DNA of 64,000 nt. Origin: Syngnathus acus (lineage: Eukaryota > Chordata > Actinopteri > Syngnathiformes > Syngnathidae). The stretch lies in NCBI RefSeq assembly GCF_901709675.1, contig NC_051094.1:9170501-9234500 (forward strand), in the 5' to 3' direction. The notes under the pieces were generated by a model that made no database searches, was not told the DNA's origin, and saw only the letters and a list, made by a program, of their open reading frames with translations. Shown here in pieces: positions 1-27,029 of the stretch. The translations under genes were made by a program, and so were the position numbers. Positions within the stretch are counted from its first letter, which is position 1. Each line of letters starts with the position of its first letter.

Positions 1-3000
1 CTAAACTGTGGGCTTTTACACACAATGGCCTTTTGTTGTGCAGGTTATTTATTGTGCCGCTGTGAAGCTGTGCAGAGAGCTGGTGGGTGAGTGCATCCAA
101 GGGCTTGTATTGTTCGGGAATCAGTGGCTTGTGTTTGCGGAGCTGGGAGGGTTTGCTAACAATGCCCTTTTTTATGTCCCCGAGTGCGTGCCTGTCGGCA
201 AATGTCCCCTCACAAATTTGGTCTGTGTGTTGTTTTCTTGTTTGTGTGCGTGGAACGGGGTCAGCAAGCACAACCCCGCTCATTGAATGCAAAGTCCAAA
301 TGGACGGCCACTCGTGTGTGCATACAACATATTCTATTTGTGTGTGGAAAGTGGCGAGCTGAAGCTAATGTAACCTCTCTCTCTCTCTTTCACTGTCTGT
401 CTCTCTGTCTCTCTCTCTGCATTCATGTGACAGTACGGTGACGGACAAGAGGGGGCGGGTGAGGGATTACAGGGGTAGTGCAGTGCCTTGTTAAAGAAAA
501 GGAAAGGGTTAGAGTGTGTCGATTGGATTAACTTGTTTGGGCTTATTAAGAGAAGAGACACAGCAGCTTGTTAAAAGCACTGCATGGGGTGTCCCACAGT
601 GAGACGGCAGGGTCACCATTCAATTAGGCTCAAGCCGCACCCACCTCTGGCAGGCTCCTGGTTCACAAGTGGTCCCACTCTGGGGACTCGGAGTAATCTA
701 GGAAAGATGCGGACCATCCCGTAGGGAGCAGCAAGGAATATAGGAGCTGAAACTTGGACATGTCGAGTATAAATAATGCTGTCATGTTTTTAAAAGGCTC
801 TAACGCGTAATGTTGCTATAAAAGTAACTTCTTGCTAATATGTTTGTATCGTGCATTATAACATGCAGAAATTGATCAATTCTGCCGTATAAGCTTAATG
901 AATATTTGAATTTTTTTCAAATAAAATTCATTTTCCTCATTTGCAAACTATCCACATATACAAATATCAGTAGTTTGTAATTGCCAGAGTTTTTATTTTA
1001 GATTTAATGTCATTCAAAGACGCTCAACAGTGTTAGTGGAATCTTTAAACCAAGACTTTGCTTGATCTTGTTTTTTGATTGTACAGGGGCCTGGAATTTT
1101 TATGTGAGGGTCTTCTTTTGCATTACTTGTCAGTACTACGATGGCGGATTCCTTCTCTATATTTATTTCTGGCTCATGATTAGCAACATTTAGATTTGCC
1201 AATAAAATAAGGTAAGAATTCGACGCCTGTCAAATTACAATCCACACACTGGCCCTCTTACCAGCTTTTCACCTGAGCAAGTCCGTCTTAAAACGTACAC
1301 ACCTAAAAATAAACACTCCGTTGTTTCACCCTGTTACATCCTCCACTTTGCAGGATGCTTATCTGGACAGACAGCTTTGGGTGCGTGGAGACAGCTCCTC
1401 TGATCTCCTCTGCCGTTTAAGAACCTTTTAACGAAGAAATAGCCCTTCGCCGAGCCCACCGGCTCTTGATTCCGGCTTATTCCCTCATCTCGTGGGACTG
1501 ATCCTTCCCGCCCCCACTGCAAAGCCAGCAGCGGCGTTATCAGAACGATAGACATCCTGGCTTTGGAGATACGGCCGTGCTGGTGTAATGGGAGAGTTGT
1601 GAGTGGATTTGATGAGCGAGTGAAGTGCAGGTGGTTTGAATGCGCCTACTCGCTCGCATTCTTCAGCATATTCAAGGGGATTGATCCAAGCGTGACCGGC
1701 TATTTTAGAGCAGCTGTTATGATGGGTCAGAGTGTTTTTCTGGAACATCATTTCCTGCCACTGATCGACATCTGCTCAACTACACAATAGCTAAAAGGAA
1801 GAGACGAGGCAAAGAGACGGGGGCATGACAAACAAGGCAAAGACTTGCTTCTTCTGCTTCGCTCTTAAAGGCAATAATGGGAGAAAATCGGTTCGTGAAA
1901 TTGAATTGAAACAAAAGTGGGTCTTTTTCGCCAAAGCATAATGCCTCAAAATACATTTGCTGAGCAGCAAATGGAGAAAAATGGAGCGCAGTTATGCGAT
2001 TGTCTTTCATTTCAGACAGGCAAAACTGTGGAAGTACCCCCTCCCCCGTACCTCCACCACAGCCAGCAAGTAGCTTTTAGTCTCAATCTACACCACCCAT
2101 CCTCTCTGGCAAGCCGTCTTTTAACAAATGTTCTGCGAGGATGGGCCGCTGGTCACATTAGTGAGCACGTAGCGAGGGCCCACAGAAAAGGATTATGTGA
2201 ACAGCCAGTAATGAACTCAAAGTGCCAGTGTGTTTGGGCCAGGCTCGTCCCGGGTGCCAGAGGAAATGACACTGCGCACGACCCCCTTTTTTTTTTTTTT
2301 TTTGCACAAGCACCTGGCCAGCAATAAAGTGGCCCTTCTCTTCCATCAGCAGTGTGTGCCCGTGCATGTGAATGTGCGTGTGTGTGTGTGATCGAGATAG
2401 CGAGTGGAAACAGATTCTTTACTCAGTGTATAATTTTACACAGTGTGTCCGCTTTGTGCTTAAAATGATCATTTGAGTTGCAATTTACTGAATCATTTGT
2501 AATCAACTGGAAAAATGGCAGCTTATTTGGAATTTGGAAAAAAAAACACGTTATTTTTGCTTCTTGTTCAGAAACAATGCAAATCTATTTTCAAGCATCT
2601 CGCTGCTATTTTTATTTATCAACAGCCCATTTTTTCAGTAATTCATTTTAATGAGAGAATGGGAGCATGTGTTTTGTGGGTGGTCTTTAATTTATGAGGT
2701 AATCATTGTAATTGCTTTCTTTCTTTGTAAAAATCATCATCTATAAAACTAAAGTAATAGGCGGCTCAATGTTACTTTGCTGATTCGCTGGCAAAATAAA
2801 TAACGGGACACAAGCTTCAGAGAGGTGCATGAGAAATCATTTTTCAATAATACGCCTGACGCTGCCACTGACAGCCGAGATGAAATATTTGCTCCTGTTC
2901 TTTGTTTTAATATGAAAGGAACGGGAAGATAGTGATTCATAGTGATGCGTTTTGGACGCGAGACAGAGTTAATATGAAGGCCACAATTCTTTTTACAGGC

Positions 3001-4340
3001 ATATTATGCTTGCTAGCTGTGAGTGGACTTTGCCAGTGTTCTACCATCTGAGTACCTGTTCCCTGGAAACGAAACCAAAAAAACTCCACTGAGTGAGGGA
3101 ATATCAATCCTTATCATATAAGAACACTTCGCGGACCTTGGTGGTTTTACTTTAACTGTCCTCGTCTGACAACTTGTAATCAGTCACTATTGTGGCTGAT
3201 GAATGATGCTCTCGATGTTGCTGGTTTATTGAGGCTTTGAGTGGACAGTTTGTTTATGCAATATATAAACAGCAGAATCGGGTCAGTCATGATTAATTAA
3301 TCAATCCGTGGCCGGGCTAGACCTTTTAAATTTTGCTGAATCTTAATTTTCCATTTTGGATAATTTTTTGCTTCTGATTTTGAAGTAATGTTTTGCTGTC
3401 CTGGTACAGAAAGCAAAGTCCATAAATGAACACTTGGATGAGTTTGGTGTGGGGGAAAAAATGACCTCAAATACCTTTGAGTGGGATGGAGTAGACTGTA
3501 AACCAGACCTCACAAATGAATTTAAACAAATCCCCCAAAGATACACTCCAAAAGTCTTCCCAGAAGGGTAGAGAATTGCAAAGGGGGACTTCCTGCGGAA
3601 CGTCAAACCTTCGGTATCCCAAAACATGTAGTAAATGTATATGTGTCCCGTTATGGGTTTTTTCATTGGAAATTAGCAGCCACCGCCTCACTTTTCCTGA
3701 GTGAAGGTGGTTGTAGGGGAAAAGCGAGAGCAGAGCTACAGATTTATGGCCTGGTGGGAGATTGATTAGCGCCGTCACTGGCCGTGATGTACGGTTGGCA
3801 GTCCCTCCCCCCCCCGCCCTCGCCCTCATTGCATTTGCTCATAAACACACAAAACCGCACGGGCCGGAACACTCGGGCTCGGCATCCGTGCAGACACCAG
3901 TCGGCCCCCGAGGCCCTCCGTGACAGCCCCCCAGGGCTGCTGCATGCTAAGCTTAGCAGTCAGGCTGCTGTTTTCTTTTTCCCTCCGCCTGTCCATAGAT
4001 AACACCATCAATCACCACATGCACAGCGCACTGAGAGGAATGTGCTAAAGTGCTGCTACTTGTGTGTTTGTTGTGAGCAAGGTTTCATAGGCAGGAGATA
4101 TGCTTGACTAGCTGTGTGGAGCTGCGCTGTGCACCGAGCCAGGGTCGGCCCGTGTGTGTTTATCAGTCAACACATGCAGCACAGAAGCCTCTAAATGTAG
4201 GCAAGCGTTCCCAAATGCACCCTGTGTGAGAAACAGCCTCATTTAGCCACTTAGCCACGTCCCACCGGGATAGCGGACGCAAGCTTTGGCCTCAAATGCT
4301 TTCTCCTGATTTCACTCAATGTTGTATTTTTGCACTGCAG
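1..4340. other. No gene recognised; upstream region or 5' intron of fam222a
   Basis: No open frame here resembles a protein family I know. The short frames present are unspliced, low-complexity or antisense to each other. The stretch lies upstream of the first coding exon of fam222a, so it may hold that gene's non-coding first exon and promoter, but I cannot locate them. It contains a CT-rich run near 376-420, a 17-base T run near 2287 and short GT repeats near 2375. The rest looks like ordinary unique sequence. Confidence 0.6.
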
Positions 4341-4386
4341 GTTGGCCGCAGAACTCCCCCGGCTGTCGTACCGTGCCCACCTCGCC

Positions 4387-19639
<15,253 letters not shown>

Positions 19640-20107
19640 AGGCGCAACAGAGAATCGAGTTGTGAATTTGTAAAGAAAATCTTAAGGCAAAGGACGGATC
19701 CGGTTTTGCGGTGGGAGGGTGGATTTGCTTTAATGAGTGCGCGAGCTTAGCCACGAGAGCTCTTGTCGTGTTGTGTGACCCAATCTATGGTGGTTTCAAG
19801 CCAGGCTTTGAGAATTCCAAATAAGAAATGGCAGTAGCGATTGCAAGTGGGGGAGAAAAGGGATTTTAAAATCCTCCCGATGATCCGTTGTGCCGTTTGC
19901 CAATAGGAATTTTGCATTGATTTATTTGTCTTTCTGTTTCCGCTTTTGTTGCCCAAGTTATACTTGCCTGAACTACTTTAATCTTTGCTCTCTTTTCTCT
20001 TTCTTTTTTTTTTCTGATGGAATCATAGCTTGACATGAAGTGCATACGCCACTTGTACCCCCCACTTCAAATTCCAAGACTGAAGCTACTGTGTAGGTTG
20101 TCACTGA

Positions 20108-20113
20108 AATAAA
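20108..20113 (+). terminator. fam222a: Candidate fam222a polyadenylation signal
   Basis: AATAAA lies 469 nt after the stop codon and is followed by a short GT/CT-rich stretch. It is the first canonical hexamer downstream of the stop that I noticed. The actual 3' end is not shown by the sequence. Confidence 0.5.
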
Positions 20114-23100
20114 TGGTCTCTAGAGGACCAAAGTTTAGGGCTGCTCTCAACATCCAAAAACTACACGCAGATGGATGAGGACAGACTCAGTGAAATTATA
20201 GCCAGGACTCTTGTGTTCTGCACAAGAATCATCAAGTCTGATTAGGACAGGATAGTACATTATTAATGGTTATTGCTGTTATAATTGATACATAAATTGC
20301 ACTGCTTGAATCTTGTTAACTTTGAAGTTTGGAATTTGGGTAGTTTGGATATGATATATTTAAGAAACTTGAAAAACTTGAACCTATTTTATGTTGTTTT
20401 ATATATTTGTAGGTCTATTTTATGCATTGGCTGCTATGGGGGAAAGCGTCTCTGATGCTTTGTTCTTTCCACTTGGTTTTTATGATTTAAATATTCCTGT
20501 TCAAGCAAATGTGCAGTTTCTTACGTTCTGTTTCGAGGCATCGTCACTGCTGTGGTTCTGTAAGAACCTGCAATGTGAGAGCTTGTTTTCATAACCAACA
20601 CTGGAATCCACGGGGTGGGTGAAAAGTAACTTGGCGTTAAAAATTGGGAAAACAATCAATATTCCAATTACACGTTTTTAGGCAAGGGATATGTTTTTTC
20701 ATTATTATTATTACATGGCAAAATGAAAGTCAACCTGCAGATTTTAACATGAAGTCATCATAGGTGGCTTCCAAAACAACAGACAGCCAAGTAAGTGGCC
20801 ATCTGGGAAAAAAATAAAGGAGACAATGGGGAAATAACACATCATATAAAATCCCCATGAGTGTTGTCTGTTTCCAAAATGTTTTCAAAACAACTTTAGC
20901 GAAACAAAAAAATTCTAAAAGCTATTCATAATGCCTGCTTTCCACCCACGCTGTGAAATTAACAAAGGAGTATTAGGCCCACACAGAAAAGAAAATTATA
21001 CTTTGAGAAAGAAGTGATAATGTTGTGAGAATAAAGTCATGTCGTGAAAACAGACATAAACTTTTTTTTCATTGTAAACCAAGTTAACAAATATTTTCAT
21101 TTCCTGATTATGAGTTTTCATATCCTTTTCTAAAAAACAATTCGATTTTTTATTTTAAATATATATATAATTGTAATATTTTTTATAAAGTTTGGAATTA
21201 TTTTGTTGAGAACATTTACATTTATCTTTATTTCTCATCATTTTCCTTTTTCCTTTCAGTGTCTTCCTAATACTCCTTCACAACAATAAATCTTGAAACG
21301 CTTATTTAAAGAGAACATAATACACAGAAAAAGAAACGATACAGTGAAAAATGTGAAGGTTATCGACATAACGATACATGTACGTGTGCTTAACACAAGT
21401 GTGTGTTCGCATGCGCATTTTAGCTCATCAAAGCCTCTTCCCATGTCTCATTTGAAGATTTCCACCACAGTCCCCATAAAATCATACCTGAGTAATGTAC
21501 AGGAATTCCTTTGCCGATCTCGCTTCCTTTTTAACGGAGGACTTAGCGTCTCCAATATTTGTAACTGTCACATCTGCCTTCTTTGTCAGGTGTCGTCATA
21601 GCGATGGAGGAAGCTGGGATAGAAGGGAATCCTATTTCGGGAGGTACGGTTCACTCCTCTTGCAAATGGAAAAAAAATAAAATAAAAACAATCGTCTCTG
21701 ACATCAGATGAAAAGAGACAAGGGTCATTGCTTTTCCTTGTTCATTTTAGCCCCTGGTTGGGTTGTATTTAGCCCAAGCCAGTCTTAACTAGATGATTCA
21801 GAGCGGTGAGATATTTATTATGACTGTGGGATTCCCTTGAATGTACTGCACTTAAATTACTGCGATGTGTTATTGCCTTTTGGGATTCAAGTGAAAGAGA
21901 AAAATTGGATCAGTGCAGCAGACCTGTGGTCTTGATTAGCATTTCTTTTGTCAGTGGAATTTCAATGCTAAATTCAATTTATTAAATAGAGCCGGAGCTT
22001 TGTTGTGGGGAAATACTGGCATCAGTCTAGATTTATGAAGTGCAATTATTATGACTGTATGAACATTTTTTTCTCTGAGCTTACACCAAAAAAAATGTAA
22101 ACTACAGTTGTCAATACATTCCCAATGTACCACGTCCCTACTCCCTATCTTTTTTTGTTTTGTTTTTGTTTTGAGGTGTAAAATAAATTTCTTTAAGACT
22201 ATATCCAGAGGCCACGTCTCGGCTTTGACGTCTGTCGTTATTTGATCTAAACCTAGATGTCCTTTAGATGTCAGCGGGAAGTTGGACCCTGTGGGACCTC
22301 AAGCAGAGGCTTGACAAGTGATGTTGAACCTTTGCTGGCAATGAGAAAAAAAAAAACTTTGAAGTTGTTTTATTTAACCCGTAAGGGATCCAAAAAGTGT
22401 TCTTAATAATAACGAGCCTAAAAAAAGTATTCAATCCTGATATGATAGCTCCCTCTCAGCACAAATTCAAAAAGAAAATATGTCCTGATTTGAACTTTGA
22501 CAGCTGACCTAAATCTTGACTATGAGCCTTAAAATGGGACTTTAGATGGGTGCATAGATCCCTGCACTGAGGTCCTGATGGCCTAAAGAATACCAAGCCC
22601 TCTGGCGTCTAACTTGCACAGTAAGCCTCCTTAACATTACAATAAAAAATAAAAATGAAAAAAAAACATGTTGTCTCAACAGCTTAACGCCCCAGCCGCG
22701 GTCTGACGCATAATGCCATATTTTCTGTCTTGTAGAAATATTTTGACAGATTTACAGATACATCCCGTCCCTAAATCCCCTCCGTTTGGCTTCTGCATTA
22801 AACCCTGTCACATGACGTTGAAGTCAAGAGCCAACACTTGAAGCAGTGGAGATTCTGGTGTCTGGCCTTTCCCACCAACGCAGGTCCGGCCGGGGCAGCC
22901 GTCCTCTCAGATAATGGGAGTATTGGGTGACAGTATCAGCGGAGAGTATTCAATGGCACAGAGGGTTGAAATCAAACCCCTTTCAAATAGGAATGGATTT
23001 CCTGTAAGGTACAGAGAGGAGTACGGTAATTAGAGAGGAAAGACTTTGTCAATTCACATTTATTTCGATTAAAAGAAAGTATGTCGTTCTTTTGCTGTGT

Positions 23101-25320
23101 TTTGTGCCAATTTGTGCCAGACCCCGTTAACGAGGTCTTTTCGATGAGCCTTGGCTACGCTGTAACCCAGCTTCCCAATTTGGACAACGCACGCACGCTT
23201 AGGACATATTAGGATAATAGAATTACATTTCAAATTGATTTGTGTCTGAGCTGATCCATGCACGGCTCACTCAGCTGCAGAGGCAGAGTGGCATATGGCA
23301 TGTCATTATCCCCCCCAACCCACCCGTTCAAGGCCAACGGGGTTCAGCAGTACTTAAAACAAACTGAAGGTTACGACTGGCCGCCATTGAAGGGGAGGAC
23401 AGCGGGGCTGGGGGGGGGTGATGTGTGTGTGTGGGGGGGCTAACGCCCAGTCTCCGCTGCGTCTCAGAGGGCCTCAGCGGCGCACCGCGGCGCCCGGGTT
23501 CATCGGCCCGCTTTGAAAGCCGGCTGTGTTTGATCGAGGCGGGGGGATTTGTTTTCTGTTGGATTATCCATGGTTACTCCCCGCTTGGCTGAAGGGGCCC
23601 TGCGCAATGTGACAGATCTCAAAGCGGAGCGAGATACAGGAAGGGATTTTGAGGTCAGAAAAGCCTCGAAGCATCAGTAATCAGGATAATTGCCATGTTC
23701 CTGCATGGTGCCGCTATCAGATGCCCCTCTTTGGCTCAGCTCGGCGGCCTCATATTCAAATTTAAACTCCATTGAAATCATCCTGAAAGACTTATTGTGC
23801 CTCCATGTATCACACATTCGAGTAAATCAATTAAGTTTTAAACGCTGGAAGCCAATTACGCTGCCCAGGAAAGGACAGATGTGAGCGCCATGTGAATGAG
23901 GACATTTAGATCTATAAAACTTATCGACTGCTAACCTGTTTTCAAGGGCAGCGAGAGGCTCACCGGGATGGCCTGGAGGCGGCAACGTGGAGAGAAATTG
24001 ACTTACCCTGCTTGTAAAGATCCTTTAGTAAATCCCATGAAGACCTTTAGCTGGTGCAAAGGTCCTGCTGCATTTTATGCACCTGAGAGGGAAACGGGGC
24101 CAGTTAAAAACAAGCGGGGCCATAAGGGACGTGACGTTGAAGAAAACAATGGCAGCTGCTCACTCTGTAGAGTCTTGGCGTTGTTTCGCCAGCCTACACA
24201 TGGTGTGTGTGTGGGGGGGGGACTTGGGCCTCCAGGGCGCCTTCCCTCATACCCCCTTCTCAATGTCTATTACTGGCAGACGAAGATAATGTCATAGGCT
24301 CCGACCAAGCATGAAAATACTTTAATCAATAATTCACATGCGTGTATGGCAAAATATACGTCTTTTTTTTCAAATACTGTAAAAATGTACAATGATAGAC
24401 GAGCACATAAACTCGCTTCAAAAGCCAATCCAGCAGGAGCTCGGGACATTCTATGTATTTTGAGCATCGACACTATATAGGTTCAGCTGAAGAAGCTTAT
24501 TGCCTTCAAATATTCTTATGTAGACGTCTATATCCAATTCAAATATAAAAGTCTGGGGGGTTTTCTTTTTCCTCCTGTTTCATTTATTGGTTGTGTGCAA
24601 TGTTCCTATGGGCAAACAAGGCTGTTTTCTTTCCTGGGTGATCTCGAATGCACCAACTATGTCCAAGTCTGAGGGTACGGCAACCTTGAGAAAATAATAT
24701 ATATGGAAATAGGAAATATATAAAGCATCTCTTTCTCATTGTTCTCCCTGCAGTAATGTATTTATATGTTTGTGTCTGCTCAGGATGAAAACATTTTTTG
24801 GAAGTGCTGTATCTTGGGCAAAATAAAAGGTGTTAATGTGAAACAAATCTGTTTTGGAGAAAAAAAATGTCGCAGGGCAGTTTCAACTTTTCAATGTGCC
24901 TATCGAGCCAAACATCCCTATGATTGCTTACTTTCTTTCCTTCGGCAGTTGTGCAATTTCCTCCTAATCTCCCCACAAACGTCATCTTGGATTTGCTCAA
25001 ACAGCCACGCAATTCGCCCTCCATCCCTGAGATGTGCTCTGCCCTCCCTGCCTTTTGTCAATCTCAGGACTGAAATGTAGAAGTTTGCTATTCATTGGAC
25101 ATCTCTTCTTTTATGTATGATTGCGTGACATAAGTGAATAAAGCAAATGACTTGTATGTGGGCTGCTTCTGTCGATCTGCTTAGTCGACGCCTCACTTTT
25201 TCTTTTGCTGTTTGTACTGTAAGGAAGGTAAGCAGATTAGTCTTAGGGCACACATCTCCACCATATGTTGGCCTCCACAATCCTGTGACCCTTTTCACCA
25301 ATCACTTCCTAAAGTGATTC
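20114..25320. other. Intergenic region between fam222a and trpv4, no gene recognised
   Basis: This is AT-rich, mostly unique-looking sequence with A/T runs and short homopolymers, including a G-rich patch at 23409-23439. No frame resembles a known protein and no RNA gene was recognised. It could hold the extended fam222a 3' UTR and enhancers, but nothing in the sequence proves this. Confidence 0.6.
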
Positions 25321-25339
25321 ATTCTTTTTTGCGTTCATA

Positions 25340-25600
25340 TGACTTCAACCAGTAGGTGTCAGTAATGTGTATTGAAGCTGGTGCCACCTCGCCGTAAAAC
25401 AAAACGAAGAAGAAAATGAGTAGATTCCCGTTCATGAACGAGTCGTGAATTGCATTTCCCGTTCACCAACCGAACGTATCTATGAGTGAGTGAGTGATAT
25501 GCATTTCCAATTCATCGCGAGAACGGATCAGTGAGGGAACGAATCCTGACTTTCCCGTTCGCGAACGAGTTAATGAGTGAACTGCAAGGACATGCGGTCA
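25340..25600. repeat. Interspersed-repeat relic with CGTTCNNGAACG palindromes
   Basis: The block holds two perfect 12 bp palindromes, CGTTCATGAACG (25429-25440) and CGTTCGCGAACG (25556-25567), plus two degenerate versions between them and GAGT-rich spacers. Just upstream is a segment ending aaaacgaagaagaaaa that resembles a motif scattered through fish genomes, in my recollection. The arrangement suggests subterminal repeats of a degenerate DNA transposon. No transposase frame is present, and the family is not identified. Confidence 0.4.
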
Positions 25601-27029
25601 GAGGAGGCAAGGTAGCCTCCCCTGCCATCAGGTGAAAAATAAATTCAATTGTTTTTATTATAAAGTCATTGTCCTTTTAATTTCAATAGTTTTGTATCAT
25701 TTTGAACCAAAATCGCTGAATTTTTTATAGTCATTTTAAAACCGAAGACGATTCGCTCGGAGGAGCCAACTTCCCGCCTAGCCTACCTGAGGATTGCGTT
25801 ATCACACGGCTGCCTATGTTGACAGGCTATGCAGTTAGACAGAACTGCTCTCTGTCTTTATGTCGCTGTTTAAGTGTTCAAACAGTGTGGCTATATTAAC
25901 AAATTTCCGTAGTTAAGCTGATGTATTGAATATCTAGTGTTTTTTGTCATCTGTCTGTAACGTCGTATTTCTTAAGATGAACAAAACGGCTTTGAAAAGA
26001 GACTACGAAAAAAGGTTCTCCAGCCTTATGGCAGGGGGCGCTAGTGATCCCGGGATGCTTCATCCGCCTACCTGTAGAATAAGAGATCGCCAGTTCAAAT
26101 TTACACGAGCAATTGAGGAGCAGTCGTCCATTTATTCTGTTTTACATTCGGGGGGTTTTGCCCCGTTTTTACATTTCGTTTTACAATGGAGGATTGCATA
26201 TCCAAACGATTTTCAACTTTGGATTTTCGGTCGAAGCAGGAGGAAAGGAAGAGCAACTCCGGAGTTAAAAGGTTTGATTCGGACAGCGGGACTTCGGAAC
26301 GGAGTGGTACGCACGATCGAAAACAAGTTTTTGATTCCATGTGTTTTATTGAGTGGTTTTATGTGTGAAGACTGCTGATATGAGATTTTAATTAAAATAG
26401 TTCAAATTAAATAATGAATAAGCCACACTAGAGCAGCGTTCCCCAACATTTTGGTTAACCCTAATTTCTATTTTAGAAAAATCATGGTACCGTGACCCAA
26501 AATAAGGACCTTCAGGTAAGAGCGGAAACCTTTAAAAGATGCTGTGGAGATTACAGTGATCCTAAGAGATCACAGCAAATGGGACACCCTGCCGATGGAA
26601 TCCCCAGATGTCAAAACTAAAGTACAGTAATAAAATGAAATGTGATAGTTAGATGTTTGAATTAAAATAGAAGTACAATACCAATAAACAGTAATTGACG
26701 AAATAAAATTGACAGCTGAACATTAAAATCAATGAGATCAAAAGTGTAGGGGATAAAAAAAAAAAAAAAAAAAGTAAGATAGTGAATGGTATGAAATGGA
26801 TAAGCAACTTTTGTACTCAACAGGGACAAAGGACGCAGCCATATTTGAAGACACAAGAAGGGCCGCTCGAAAGTATATCCAAATTACCTGGAGTAACTGC
26901 CGCAGAACGAGAGGTAGTGCACAAGGGACCCACAAGAGGGAGGCACCAGGAACCTTGAATGAATGGGAACCCAGAGTGTAGGAACCTTCTGAAATAGTGA
27001 CCCTCTGGCAACAACAACAACAGGTTGGC

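Noticed and set aside
25944-26378. 144-codon plus-strand ORF near 26 kb
   Set aside because: It overlaps opposite-strand frames and sits in repeat-like DNA. No domain or conserved motif was seen.
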